Origin: Paenarthrobacter nitroguajacolicus JCM 14115
Lineage (GTDB): Bacteria > Actinomycetota > Actinomycetes > Actinomycetales > Micrococcaceae
Length of the DNA: 42,667 nt
Assembly (NCBI GenBank): GCA_001313365.1
Contig: BBFS01000036.1
Location: 1 to 42,667, forward strand
Direction of reading: 5' to 3'
In this document: one piece after another, positions 28,279 to 39,068 of the stretch
Position numbering within the stretch: position 1 is the first letter of the stretch
Layout: every line of letters begins with the position of its first letter
The notes under the pieces: generated by a model
Databases searched by the model: none
What the model was told of the DNA's origin: nothing
Seen by the model: only the letters and a program-made list of their open reading frames with translations
Translations under genes and position numbers: made by a program

Positions 28279-28296
28279 AATCACTGGGTAGTGATT
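28279..28296. promoter_or_regulatory. short dyad upstream of an SDR gene
   Basis: AATCACT (28279-28285) and AGTGATT (28290-28296) form a perfect 7-bp inverted repeat around GGGT. It lies 38-55 bp before the SDR start, in the divergent gap with the UspA gene, so it could be an operator. No candidate regulator can be named. Confidence 0.4.
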
Positions 28297-28333
28297 AAGC
28301 ATCGGAGCGATCACACGACCGAAAGGCAAGACA

Positions 28334-29154
28334 ATGAGCGACGCACCATTTTCCCCCCCGCAGACCGCCATCGTCACGGGATCGGATTCCGGCATCGGGC
28401 GGCCACCGCGGTGGCCTTGGCCAAAGCAGGAATGGACGTGGGGGGGATCACGTGGCACTCGGATCAGCAGGGCGCTGAGGAAACCGCGGAGGAGGTCCGC
28501 GGCCTGGGCCGGAAAGCTGTGGTCCACCAACTGGACACCACGGATGTCCGGGGGGGAACGGCCGTGGCCATCGACAAGCTCGCTGAGGAACTTGGCGGCG
28601 TGGACGTCTTCGTCAACAATTCCGGAACCGGCGACGGCACTAAGTTCCTTGAGCTGGACTACGACACGTGGATGTCCACCTTGGACACCAACCTCAACGG
28701 GGGGGCTTTCGTCGCAATGCAGACAGCAGCCAAGCGTATGGTGAAGGCCGGCCGCGGTGGGCGGATCATCGCTGTGACCAGCGTCCATGAGTTCCAGCCA
28801 AGGGTTGGAGCCTCGGCGTATGACGCGTCCAAGCACGGCTTGGGTGGCCTCATCAAAACCATGGCCCTGGAACTCGCTGAGCACGGCATCACTGCCAACA
28901 ACGTGGCGCCGGGCGAAATCGCTACTCCCATGACAGGCCAGGAGGACGAGGATCCCACTCAGAAGGAACGGCCCGGAGTTCCGCTGGGACGCCCCCCCGG
29001 CGATGCCCGGGAAGTCGCCGCCGTCATCGCCTTCCTGGCATCACCGGATTCCAGCTACGTCAACGGCGCTTCGTGGCCGGTGGACGGCGGAATGTTGCAG
29101 ATGGGACCACAGGCAGGTTCACACATCACCAGCAACGACTGGCGCGAAAGCTAA
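28334..29154 (+). CDS. SDR-family oxidoreductase (frameshifted)
   Basis: Classical short-chain dehydrogenase/reductase of about 270 residues. Seen: TAIVTGSDSGIGR with the cofactor glycines, VFVNNSGTGDG, the Ser/Tyr/Lys set in AVTSVHEFQ and YDASKHGL, and the C-terminal FLASPDSSYVNGASWPVDGG. A base is missing near 28403 (GIGRATAVALAKAG expected). Three GG and PP pairs (DVGGITW, VRGGTA, RPPGDA) coincide with seven-base runs and are probably one residue too long. The long acidic insert after PMTGQ (EDEDPTQKERPG) fits the subgroup related to glucose 1-dehydrogenase-like and general-stress SDRs. Substrate is unknown. Confidence 0.87.
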
Positions 29155-29265
29155 GCCCCCCCTGCAAACTCTGGCCGCACGGTGATCCGTGGGCTAGTCT
29201 GCATGGACGGCCTGCCTGGCGGGCCTGATTTTCCAGAGATTCGTAAGACGTTGATGAGGAGCACC

Positions 29266-29475
29266 ATGGCTGGCCACACATATAGCGTTTCCGAAATTGT
29301 AGGAACTTCCACCGAAGGCGTTGACGACGCGATCAAGAATGGCATCGCAACAGCCTCCCAGACCCTGCGGAACCTGGACTGGTTTGAGGTCAAGGAAATC
29401 CGCGGCCACCTTGAGGACGGCGCCGTGGCCGACTGGCAGGTCACCATCAAGCTTGGTTTCCGCCTGGAGCGCTGA
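29266..29475 (+). CDS. dodecin
   Basis: Intact 69-residue dodecin. These small proteins assemble into hollow dodecamers that store or buffer flavins (riboflavin, FMN) and sometimes CoA. The sequence YSVSEIVGTSTEGVDDAIKN, the conserved Trp in LRNLDWFEVKEIRG (which stacks on the flavin) and the closing VADWQVTIKLGFRLE match the family throughout. Start ATG 29266 has GAGGAG at proper spacing. It follows the SDR by about 110 bp and ends just before palindrome C. Confidence 0.95.
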   Translation: MAGHTYSVSEIVGTSTEGVDDAIKNGIATASQTLRNLDWFEVKEIRGHLEDGAVADWQVTIKLGFRLER

Positions 29476-29491
29476 TCACCCCTCTACCCAT

Positions 29492-29556
29492 CCCGCGAGA
29501 TGGCAGTTGACGCCCATGTTTTCCGAAAACATGGGCGTTAACTGTCGTCTCGGCGG
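29492..29556. repeat. intergenic palindrome, family copy C
   Basis: The longest stem of the family: symmetry axis at 29524 and arms of about 30 bp with five mismatches. The inner 20 bp include the perfect segment CGCCCATGTTTTC and its complement with a single-base loop. The outer half-sites read GCGAGATGGCAGTTGACGCC and GCCGAGACGACAGTTAACGC. It lies between the convergent dodecin and MmyB-type genes, and its right arm encodes the last residues and the TAA (29538-29540) of the regulator. Confidence 0.85.
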
Positions 29557-30413
29557 GCGGGTTCGGGTTCGGGCACGGCGGCCGCCTCACCGAAGCTCAG
29601 CAGCGTCAAAGCGTCCGACGACGGCGAACCGGCCTTCGCGGAATAGACCCTCAGCATCTGGTCGGGGTCGTCCGGGAGACTTAGCGTCTCAAAGTTCAGT
29701 TCCAGGTCACCCACAATCGGGTGGTGCAGCCGAACAGTTCCAGCGGATCGCGATGCCACCCTGTGCCCGGCCCACCACTGCCGGAAATGCTCGCTGTGTA
29801 CGGCAAGCTCGCCCACGAGTTGGTTGGTCTGCGGATCGTTCGGATGCCGGCCCACGTCCATCCGGAGAGCGCCCACGGCTTCAGCAGCCACGGTTTTCCA
29901 GTCCCTGAACAATGCCCCGGCGGACGGGTCCAGAATGATCCAGCGCGTCAGGTTGCGCTCCGCGGCCGGCAGCGCAGTGAAGTCGGTGAAAAGCAGGTGA
30001 GCCATCCGGTTTCCGGCCAGGACATCGGCGCGTCTGCCCAGCACCATGGCCGGAACATCGCCGACGGCGTCGAGCAGCTGCCGGAGCCCGGGCCTCACCT
30101 TTTGCACGGGGCCGGGGTTGACTGCAGAACCGCACAGTGCTCCAGCAGGTCCATCATGTGCGCCTGCTCCCCCCCGCGTCAAGGCGCAATGCGCGGGCAA
30201 CAGAGTCAAGCACCGCCTTGGATGGGTGGATGTTGCGTCCCTGTTCCAGACGGGTGTAGTAATCGGTGCTCACTCCAGAGAGTCGGGCAACTTCTTCGCG
30301 ACGGAGTCCGGGCACCTGCGGGCACCGCTGGGCTCTTGCGCTCCAGCGTCCTCGGGTGAGAGGCGGGCACGCATGACCTTGAGGAATTTACCGAACTCGG
30401 CGCTTTGACCCAT
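29538..30413 (-). CDS. XRE-family regulator with MmyB-like ligand domain (frameshifted)
   Basis: DNA-binding regulator of about 290 residues. The N-terminal HTH reads GLRREEVARLSGVSTDYYTR with LEQGRNIHPS once frame errors near 30330 and 30240 are corrected, the hallmark of MmyB/MLTR-type regulators. The C-terminal ligand domain follows: VPAMVLGRRADVLAGNRMAH, TRWIILDPSAGALFRDW, FRQWWAGHRV, LELNFETLSLPDDPDQMLRV. This domain binds small hydrophobic molecules. The start is ATG 30413. It diverges from the aldo/keto reductase cluster at 30601, the usual arrangement for these regulators, so it probably controls that gene. Its final codons lie within a palindrome. Confidence 0.85.
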
Positions 30414-30458
30414 CCGTCCATTCTGCCGCTCGGGGGCGTGTGAAAGACCACCATTTTG

Positions 30459-30479
30459 GGTAGGACTACCAGACCTAGG
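30459..30479. promoter_or_regulatory. candidate operator for the MmyB-like regulator
   Basis: GGTAGGACTACC (30459-30470) is a dyad with 5-bp arms GGTAG/CTACC, followed three bases later by the palindrome CCTAGG (30474-30479). It sits in the 187-bp gap between the divergent regulator and reductase genes. Assignment to the regulator is by position only. Confidence 0.45.
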
Positions 30480-30506
30480 AAAAACAGGATCAGGTTGGAT
30501 TGCTGA

Positions 30507-31388
<882 letters not shown>

Positions 31389-31408
31389 GGTCCGATCCCG
31401 CCGTCGCT

Positions 31409-31448
31409 GCTTTCACCCAGCTCTAAGCAGCTTTCACCCAGCTCTAAG
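31409..31448. repeat. 21-bp tandem duplication before an AKR gene
   Basis: GCTTTCACCCAGCTCTAAG occurs at 31409-31427 and again at 31430-31448, a period of 21 bp (two helical turns). It lies in the 72-bp gap between two reductase genes, directly ahead of the second gene's ribosome site. It may be a paired binding site or a recent slippage duplication. Confidence 0.75.
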
Positions 31449-31460
31449 AAAAGGACAAAC

Positions 31461-32442
31461 ATGCAGTACACGCATCTGGGCCGTTCCGGCCTGAAAGTTT
31501 CACGTCTTTGCCTGGGCACCATGAACTTCGGTCCGCAGACGGATGAAGCGACAGCCCACTCGATCATGGACTCCGCACTGGATTCCGGCATCAACTTCTT
31601 CGACACCGCCAACGTGTACGGAGGAACCGGGCACCGCGGCTGGACCGAGGAAATCATCGGCCGATGGTTCGCGAAGGGCGGCGAGCGCCGCGAGCGGACT
31701 GTCCTGGCCACCAAGTTGTATGGCACCATGACGGACCGCCCCAACGAGTCCAAGCTGTCGGCGCTCAATATCCGCCGCGCACTCGATGCGAGCCTGAAGC
31801 GGCTGCAGACGGATTACATCGACATTTACCAGTTCCACCACATCGATCGGGATACGCCGTGGGACGAGATCTGGCAGGCTATCGAGGTAGCTGTCCAGCA
31901 GGGCAAGATCCTGTACTCGGGCAGCAGCAACTTTGCGGGTTGGCACATCGCCCAAGCCCAGGAAGCCGCCCGGAAGAGGAACTACACGGGCCTGGTCAGC
32001 GAGCAGTCCATCTACAACCTGTTCAGGCGCGAAGTTGAGCTTGAAGTCATTCCGGCCGCGCAGCAATACGGCCTGGGCCTGATCCCCCCCTGGTCCCCCC
32101 CGCTGCAGGGTGGGCTCCTTGGTGGTGTGCTGAAGAAGGAAGAGCAGGGTGTTCGCCGTGCCGAGGGCCGGGCGCTTGAGACCCTCAAGAAGCATGAGGA
32201 ACAGATCCGCCAGTACGAGGATTTTGCGGATGAGTTGGGCCACGCCCCCCCCGGAGATGTAGCGCTGGCGTGGCTGCTTCACCAGCCTGCGGTGACAGCC
32301 CCCCCGATCGTGGGCCCCGAACCCAGGAACAGCTCGATGCCGCTATCCGCGCCCTGGACGTCACCCTGAACGAGGACGCCTCAAGCGACTCGACGACATC
32401 TTCCCGGGTCACCGCACTGCCCCCGAGGACTACGCCTGGTGA
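31461..32442 (+). CDS. aldo/keto reductase, YghZ/potassium-channel-beta type
   Basis: Aldo/keto reductase of about 325 residues in the YghZ-like branch (L-glyceraldehyde-3-phosphate and other aldehyde reductases). Seen: LGRSGLKVSRLCLGTMNFG, GINFFDTANVYGG with Asp and Tyr, VLATKLYG, YQFHHIDRDTP with His, and the motif GLGLIPWSPLQGGLLGG, printed here with two extra prolines at two C7 runs. The ending DDIFPGHRTAPEDYAW is typical. A break near 32300-32320 (IVGPRTQEQL) and another near 32378 interrupt the frame. TGA 32440-32442 overlaps the GTG start of the next gene. It is the first of four tightly spaced genes leading to the lactonase. Confidence 0.9.
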
Positions 32443-33480
32443 GCAGTTCTCTCCCCGACGCCCTCGGGCCGGCGGCGGACACCGTCTCGCCTCGGAACTT
32501 CCTGTTCATCGGCGGGACCGGGGTTATCAGTGCGGCGGCGGCTGAACGCGCCGTCGCATTGGGCCACCGGCTGACCATCCTCAACAGGGGGAAGGTCGGC
32601 CGGCAGGCCGGTGCCGGAAGGCGCGGAAGTACTCCATGCGGACGTCCGGGACGCCGCCGCCGTGCGCGAGGTACTTCAAGGAAGAGAGTTCGACGCGTCG
32701 CGGACTTCATCTCGTACACACCGGATCAGGCGCGGGCCGGGTTGGAACTGTTCCGTGGGCGGACCGGACAGTACGTTTTCATCAGTTCCGCTTCGGCTTA
32801 CCAGAAGCCACCCACTACGCTGCCGATTCTGGAATCGACGCCGCTGAAGAACCCGTTCTGGCAGTACTCGCGGGACAAGATCGCTTGCGAGGAGCTGCTG
32901 TTCGAGGCCTACCGTGAGCAGGATTTCCCGCTGACCGTAGTGCGACCATCCCACACTTACGACCGGACCAAGATCGCCATGGTGGGCGGCTGGACCGACA
33001 TCCACCGGATGCGGGCCGGAATGCCGATCATGGTGCACGGCGATGGAACGTCACTCTGGACGTTGACCCACAGCCGGGACTTCGCCAAAGCGTTCGTCGG
33101 TCTTCTGGGCCGGCCTCAAGCCGTGGGTGAGAGCTACACGATTACCTCGGACGAGTTCCTGCCGTGGAACCAGATCTACCGCTTGTTTGCGCGTGCGGCC
33201 GGGGGTGGAGGAACCGGAACTGTTCCACGTTTCTTCGGACACCATCGCAGCCCACAGTTCCGAGCTCGGCCCCCCCAATCTGTTGGGCGACCGCTCGCAC
33301 TCCGTGGTGTTCGACAGCTCTAAAATCAAGGCACTCGTCCCTGATTACAGGGCCACGATTCCGTTCGCGGCCGGCGCCAGGGAGATCGTCGCGTGGCACG
33401 ACGCCCACCCTGAGCTGCAGATAGTGAGCGAGGATTTTATGGAGTTGAGTGATCGGCTCCATGAATGGTCGCGGCGGTAG
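32439..33480 (+). CDS. NAD-dependent epimerase/dehydratase-like protein (frameshifted)
   Basis: Extended SDR of about 345 residues. The N-terminal nucleotide motif is FIGGTGVISAAAAERAVALG. Downstream come ADFISYTPDQARAGLELFRG, FISSASAYQKP, YSRDKIACEELL with the catalytic Tyr and Lys, VVRPSHTYD, and LWTLTHSRDFAKAFVGLLG, all typical of atypical epimerase-like proteins in actinobacteria. GTG 32439 overlaps the AKR stop by four bases. Breaks near 32600, 32695, 33210 and 33280 coincide with G/C runs; the restored end is FMELSDRLHEWSRR. It probably acts on a sugar or its oxidised form, given the flanking reductases and lactonase. Confidence 0.85.
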
Positions 33481-33542
33481 CTGTTGCCAAGCAGCAAGCG
33501 GCAAGCGTAGAACAGCAACAGACCCAAAGGAGATCACGCGCA

Positions 33543-34380
33543 TGACAATTGCCCCGCTCATTGAACTCAACGACGGCCACAAGATCCCGCAACTGGGGCT
33601 CGGCACGTGGCCGTTGAATGATGTCCAGGTTGCCGATGCCGTGGTGGAGGCGGTATCTCACGGCTACCGGCACGTGGACACGGCGAAGAAGTATGGCAAC
33701 GAGAAGGGCGTGGGCAACGGCATCCGGGCCTGCGGGGTGAATCGCGAAGAACTCTTCATCACCACCAAATTGGACGGGGGAATTCCAAGGCTCCGGCAAA
33801 GCCGTGGCAGGGCTGGACGGCTCGTTGGAGCGCTTGGGGGCTGGAGTATGTCGATCTCCTTTTGATCCACTGGCCGCTCCCCCCCGCCGCGGTGAGTTCG
33901 TGTCCACGTGGAAGACCTTCGAGGAACTGCAGGCCTCCGGCAAAGCACGGTCCATTGGTGTTTCCAACTTCAAGCCCTCCCACCTGGACCAGCTGTTCAG
34001 GGAGACTGATATTGTTCCTGCGGTCAACCAGATCCAGGTCAGCCCCCCCTCCATCCCGCGGCCCGCCGCCCGGGCTTTCAACGAAGCGAATGGCATCATC
34101 ACCGAGTCGTACAGCCCGCTGGGTGCCGGCAGCGACCTCTTGAACGCGCCAGTGTTGGCCGGCATCGGCAATAAGTACGGCAAGACGCCGGGCCAGGTGG
34201 TCCTCCGCTGGCACATCCAGCAGGGCTTGGTGGCCATACCCAAAACCGCGAATCCGCAGCGCATGAAGGAGAACCTGGACATTTTTGACTTCGAGCTGGA
34301 TCACGACGACCTCACCAAGCTGCAAACCCTCGACGCCGGACCGGACGCCGGTGTGGACTCAGACGTACAGGGGGCACTGA
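33543..34380 (+). CDS. aldo/keto reductase, AKR5-like (frameshifted)
   Basis: Third reductase of the cluster, about 275 residues. Seen: IPQLGLGTWPLND, GYRHVDTAKKYGNE with the catalytic Asp and Tyr, LFITTKLDG with Lys, LLIHWPLP with His, SIGVSNFKPSHLDQLF, NQIQV followed by IPRPAARAF, and IPKTANPQRMKENLDIFDF. Frame errors lie near 33780, 33838 and 33888 (C7; LPRRGEF expected). The run at 34370 shifts the end; DVQGH with TGA 34378-34380 is the likely terminus. It is preceded by AAAGGAG. It is 50-60% alike in its motifs to the reductase at 30601 by eye, so the two may be paralogues. Confidence 0.87.
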
Positions 34381-34382
34381 GC

Positions 34383-35431
34383 ATGGGGGGGACCAAAAAG
34401 GCACTGATCTGTTGGTTCGTACACAGCCGACAGGAACGGCAACGGCGAGGGCATCGTCGCAATTTCGGCCGATGATGACGGTCAGCTGACGTCCCTTGGT
34501 TTGGCGACTGCCGCCAACTCACCATCGTTCCTTGCACTGCACCCGTCACTCCCGGTGGTCTACGCCGTAGCCGAGGAAGGCAAGACCGTACGCGCGTATC
34601 GCCGGACGGGGGATGCTGGGCTGGAGCCTTCGGCGATTCCTGGCCCGCAGGCGAAGCGACCTGCCACGTAGCCGCCGATCCGCAGGGACGCTTCATTGTG
34701 GCCACCTGTTGGGGTGACGGCCAGGTCATCCTGTACGAACTGGACGACGACGGCGCCATCACCTCGCGCACGAGTGCGGCAGCCGCCGTCGATCCCCACA
34801 CTGCAACGTCGCCGGACGAGCCGCGCCCGAGTCGGGCGCATTCAAGCCTGATGCTCCCGGACGGCCGTGTCATGACCACAGACTTGGGGGGGCATGATCT
34901 GGTCAGGGTGTGGCGGTACTCGCCCGGCGGAAGATTGCAGCAGGATCATCAGGTGATCCTGCCGGCGGGCTCAGGGCCCCGGCACATGGCCCGCCATCAC
35001 AGCGGAACTGTGTTCGTGGACACCGAATATTCCGTGGAAGTAGCCGCTCTTCGGATGGAACCGGACGGCACTTACGAGCTCACAACCATGGTTCCGGCGA
35101 GTGCCACCGGGGCAAAAGAGGGCGACGCCGGTGCGGAGATTGCGCTCTCGCCCGACGGCCGCTTCGCTTACGTTGGCGTGCGGGGGGATCCAACCGTATT
35201 TGTGTTTTGAAGGTGACCCACGGCGGGGCTGAGCTGGAGCCCGTCGCCGATGTGCCGTGCGGCGGCGAGTGGCCGCGCCACCACCTGGTCCGCGAAGGCT
35301 GGCTGTACGTCGCCAACGAAGGCTCGGACGACGTCGTGAGCTTCAAACTGGACCGTGAAACCGGCCTGCCGGACGGCGTTGTGAGTCGGGTGGAGACGGG
35401 CTCTCCGAGCGTGCTGATTCCCGCCGTTTAA
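34383..35431 (+). CDS. lactonase family protein, YbhE/6-phosphogluconolactonase-like
   Basis: Seven-bladed beta-propeller lactonase of about 345 residues, of the family that includes 6-phosphogluconolactonase YbhE/Pgl. Seen: FLALHPSLPVVYAVAEEG, HVAADPQGRFIVATCWGDG, AHSSLMLPDGRVMTTDLG followed by HDLVRVW, the family signature GSGPRHMARH, ALSPDGRFAYVGVRG and LYVANEGSDDVVSFKLD. ATG 34383 is followed by a G7 run that should be G4; other breaks are near 34412, 34607 and 35190. It should hydrolyse a sugar lactone, which fits the reductases and the epimerase-like protein that precede it. It ends 7 bp before palindrome D. Confidence 0.88.
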
Positions 35432-35437
35432 CTACCG

Positions 35438-35507
35438 CCGAGATGGCATTTAATACGTATGATCCGCTCAGACATTGGTATTAGATGCCACCTCGGCGAG
35501 TCTTTTT
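35438..35507. repeat. intergenic palindrome, family copy D, with T tract
   Basis: Left arm GCCGAGATGGCATTTAATAC (35438-35457); right arm at 35478-35497 reads GCCGAGGTGGCATCTAATAC in reverse, 18 of 20 identical. On the plus strand it is followed by TCTTTTT (35501-35507), so this copy looks like a proper intrinsic terminator for the lactonase operon. It lies between convergent genes. Confidence 0.85.
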
Positions 35508-35736
35508 AGACGGTCCAGACCTCGACGTCGTCCGTTCCGCAGATGAGCCTGCGACCGGTCGGTTCAAGGATGACCCAGAGCAATTCCTGGTGCTTGGAAA
35601 CATCGTCCACGCGGCCGGTCCCGGCACCCCACGCCACGTCGTAGATCCACACGGGATCGCCGGAGCTGAGTTCAGTCCACTCTGCCGCCGGTACGTGGCG
35701 GTAATCGGCGGGCCTGTTCAGGATGGTGCTGGTCAT
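35506..35736 (-). CDS. small hypothetical protein
   Basis: Intact frame of 76 residues with no family I recognise. It is soluble, with a Trp-rich core (AAEWTELSSGDPVWIYDVAW) that suggests a small beta-barrel, and ends TGRRLICGTDDVEVWTV. ATG 35736 overlaps the stop of the upstream small gene by four bases, which supports it as real rather than a chance frame. The pair lies between the lactonase operon and the amylase gene and does not share their strand. Confidence 0.55.
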   Translation of the reverse strand: MTSTILNRPADYRHVPAAEWTELSSGDPVWIYDVAWGAGTGRVDDVSKHQELLWVILEPTGRRLICGTDDVEVWTV

Positions 35737-35930
35737 GCCGACACTTCAGCGGCAGTGCGGCGGCGCCACACAGTGGGTACGCCATTGTGCGCCGGCAGGA
35801 TGTGGCCTTCCGCGAAAACCTGAACGGCATCGGGATCGGATTCCGGGCTCCACAGGCCTGACGCCGGGCAGTGGGATCCGGTAGGCATGACGCGGGTGGC
35901 TCGTTCGCGCAGGAGGGCGATGCTCTTCAT
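35733..35930 (-). CDS. small hypothetical protein with CPxSGxW motif
   Basis: Intact 65-residue frame. A conspicuous central stretch TGSHCPASGLWSPES is followed by VFAEGHILPAHNGVPTVWRR, a spacing of His, Cys, Gly and Trp that looks like a short structured fold, but I cannot name a family. AAGGATGAG lies upstream of ATG 35930. It is coupled by a four-base overlap with the 76-residue gene, so the two small products may function together. Confidence 0.5.
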   Translation of the reverse strand: MKSIALLRERATRVMPTGSHCPASGLWSPESDPDAVQVFAEGHILPAHNGVPTVWRRRTAAEVSA

Positions 35931-36250
35931 CGTTGAAACTCATCCTTGGAGGTAGATCGGGGGGGCGTTTTGTGAAGCAGATCTCTTCAACCCTATGCAA
36001 GTCACGCGAGCTTGGTTATGGGCAAGTGCATAACGTTTCCTGCCAGCACCATGCAGAGGCACAGTCAAAATTCCGCGCAATTTCAGCTAGGAACGGTGCA
36101 AGCGCTTCCAACAATCGAAATCCAAGCAGTCTGTCATATTCTGAAATGCCTGCTATCTATGGCATGAGAGCGCGGAAGCGCTTACAGTTGTGACGTGCCA
36201 CACAGCATCCTTGTCCCACAGCACTGTCGCTTAGCGGAAGGTTCCATCAC
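35931..36250 (+). promoter_or_regulatory. regulatory region of the amylase gene with two MalR-type operators
   Basis: This 320-bp stretch has no gene I can support. It contains TGCAAGCGCTTCCA (36097-36110), a perfect match to the LacI-family consensus TGNAAGCGCTTNCA used by MalR/CcpA-like regulators, and CGGAAGCGCTTACA (36173-36186), which matches at 13 of 14. The 76-bp spacing would allow looping across a promoter. It explains likely maltodextrin or carbon control of the downstream starch enzyme. The regulator itself is not in the window. Confidence 0.7.
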
Positions 36251-39060
36251 TTGTTATCTCGCAGCAATAGACACCACCTCTGCCCCCAGCGCCCACCACT
36301 CGGCCGAATCGCAGCAATTGTGCTGACGACGGCGGCACTCACCGCCTCGGCCGTCCTCCCCCCCGCAGGTGCCGCACCAGCCAGCACACCCGATCCGGCC
36401 GCCCAGCACTCAATCCGAGGCGGTGTCAGCGACCAGAACTTCTACTTCGTCATGGCCGACCGCTTCAACAACGGCACCAAGACCAACGACGACGGCGGGC
36501 TGGGTACCGATCCGATGGTGTCCGGCTTTGACCCCCCCACCCGCAAGGGCTTCTTCAACGGCGGCGACTTGAAGGGCCTCCAGGACCAGCTGGACTACAT
36601 TCAAGGGCTGGGCACCAATTCCCTCTGGCTCACACCGAGCTTCAAGAACAAGGCGGTCCAGGGTGACGGCACCCTGCGAACAGTTCGGCCGGCTACCACG
36701 GGTACTGGGTCACGGACTTCACCCAGATCGACCCCCCCACTTGGGCACCAACGCCGAGTTGAAGACCCTCATCGATGCCGCACACGCCCCGTGGCATGAA
36801 GGTGTACTTCGACATCATCACCAACCACACCGCGGACGTGATCCAGTATCAGGAGACCGCCTCGGCTCCCTACATTTCCAAGGAAGCGGAACCCTATCTG
36901 ACCGCTGCCGGGGGGGAGGTCTTCAATGACCGCGACTATGCCGGGACGCAGGACTTCCCCACATTGGATCCGGCGACGTCCTTCCCCTACACGCCAGTGG
37001 TCCCCGAGGCAGAGAAGGACGTCAAGGTTCCGTCCTGGCTGAACGACCCCACGCTCTATCACAACCGCGGCAACACGAACTTTGCCGGTGAGGACTCCCT
37101 CTACGGCGACTTCTTTGGGCTGGACGACCTGTTCACCGAGAACCCGAAGGTGGTGAACGGGATGATGGACGTCTATAAAACGTGGATCCGCGACTTCGGG
37201 ATCGACGGCTTCCGCATCGACACCATGAAGCACGTCAACGACGAATTCTGGCAGCAGTTCGGACCCCAGGTTCTCAGCTATGCCAAGGAACAAGGCAAGG
37301 ACGAGTTCTTCATGTTCGGCGAGGTCTTCGACACCTCCAAGAGCATCACGTCCAAGTTCACCACCAAGAACCAGATGCAGGCGGTGCTGGACTTCGGCTT
37401 CCAAGGAGCGGCCCGGAGCTTCGCGTCCCAGAGCAGCAAGGCAACCGGCCTGGCGGACTTCTTCAATGGGGGGGATGACTGGTACACGGATGCCGACTCC
37501 AACGTCTACCAACTGCCTACTTTCCTGGGCAACCATGACATGGGCCGCATCGGCACCTTCATTGCCCAGGACAACGTGGGAGCAACCGAGGGCGAACTGG
37601 TGGAACGCGACGAGCTCGCCCATGAGTTGATGTACTTCTCGCGCGGCAACCCCGTGATCTATTACGGCGACGAGCAGGGCTTCACCGGTGCCGGCGGGGG
37701 GGACCAGGATTCACGGCAGACGATGTTCGCGAGCAAGGTCCAGGAATACCTGGATGACGATCTCTTGGGCACCAGCTCCACCCACGCCACGGACAACTTC
37801 GATACCCAGCACCCGCTGTACAAAAAGATCAGCGAACTCGCGGCCCTCACGGCTGAGCATCCAACGCTCCGTAGGGGTGCCCAGCAGAACCGCTATGCAG
37901 CGGATGGTGCAGGGATCTACGCCTTCTCCCGCATCGACGCCAAGGATCAGCGCGAGTACATCGTTGCCGTAAACAACAGCGAGACCGCCCAGACCGCGGC
38001 GATCCCCCCCACGTATGAAGCCAAGCAGCCGTTCAAGCTGATCTACGGTGACGCCGCGAAGAACGCCAAGACCGACTCCCAGGCAAACCTGGCCGTCACC
38101 GTCCCGCCGCTTTCGGCTGTGGTTTACGAAGCAGCGGGGCGACTTGCCAAGTCCAAGGCAGCACCCGGCGTCGTGCTCAAGAAACCGGTCACCGCGGCTG
38201 GTGACGCTACTCGCCTGAAGGTGACGGCCGACGTCGACGGTAACTCGTTCTACGAGGTCACCTTCCAGGCGCGTACTGCCGGTGGCGAGTGGGCTCCGAT
38301 CGGCACCGACGACAACGCGCCCTACCAGGTGTTCCACGACGTATCGTCCGTGGAGGCGGGGTCCTCAGTGGAGTATCGCGCAGTGGTGTTGGACAACCGC
38401 GGGCAGACGTCGACGAGCGAGCCGAAGAGCGGCGTCGTGGGAGAACCAACCCAACCCGAAACTGTCACCGTCGCTGGCAGCCTCAACACCGAACTGGGTT
38501 GCACCGAGGACTGGCAGCCGGGCTGCGAGCAAGCGCTCATGAGCTACGAGCCGACGCATCGGTTGTGGCAACTGAACGTCCCCAACCTGCCGGCGGGCAG
38601 CTACGAGTTCAAGGCTGCGCTTAACGGCACCTGGGACGAAAACTACGGTGCGGGTGGCGAGTTGGACGGACCCAACGTAGTGTTCCAGCACGCTGGCGGC
38701 GCTGTCACGTTCCTGTACGACCACGCCACCAACGTGATCAGCGCAGCGGTTCCGGGCCAGCAGCCAGCGGCGGTCTCCGTGCCGGGAAGCCTGAACTCCG
38801 AGCTCGGCTGCGCGGGTGATTGGATGCCGGACTGCGCTCAGGCCCAGCTGGCATTGGATGCCGCTGATGGACTCTGGAAGCTCACTGTGCCCGATCTCGC
38901 CGCAGGAAGTTACGAGTTCAAGGCCGCCATCAACGGCTCATGGGCCGAGAACTACGGCCTGGCCGGAGCCCCGAACGGCAGCAACATCGCGTTGAAGCAC
39001 GACGGCGGCCCGGTCACCTTCCGGTACGACCCCGCCAGCCATCTGGTCACCGTCCGCTAA
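36251..39060 (+). CDS. secreted GH13 amylase/pullulanase with X25-type modules
   Basis: Exported alpha-glucan hydrolase of about 930 residues. The signal peptide is IAAIVLTTAALTASAVLPPA with likely cleavage after AGA. The GH13 catalytic motifs are all present: I DIITNHTADV, II GFRIDTMKHV (nucleophile Asp), III FMFGEVFD (acid/base Glu), IV FLGNHDMGR. After a fibronectin-like stretch (FYEVTFQARTAGGEW) come two similar C-terminal modules of about 95 residues, starting VAGSLNTELGCTEDW and VPGSLNSELGCAGDW, like the X25 domains of pullulanases. Frame errors lie near 36672, 36733 and 36787; beyond that the frame is open for 750 residues. The TTG start has GGAAGG before it. Two MalR-type operators lie upstream. 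Confidence 0.92.
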
Positions 39061-39068
39061 CCCAAGTA

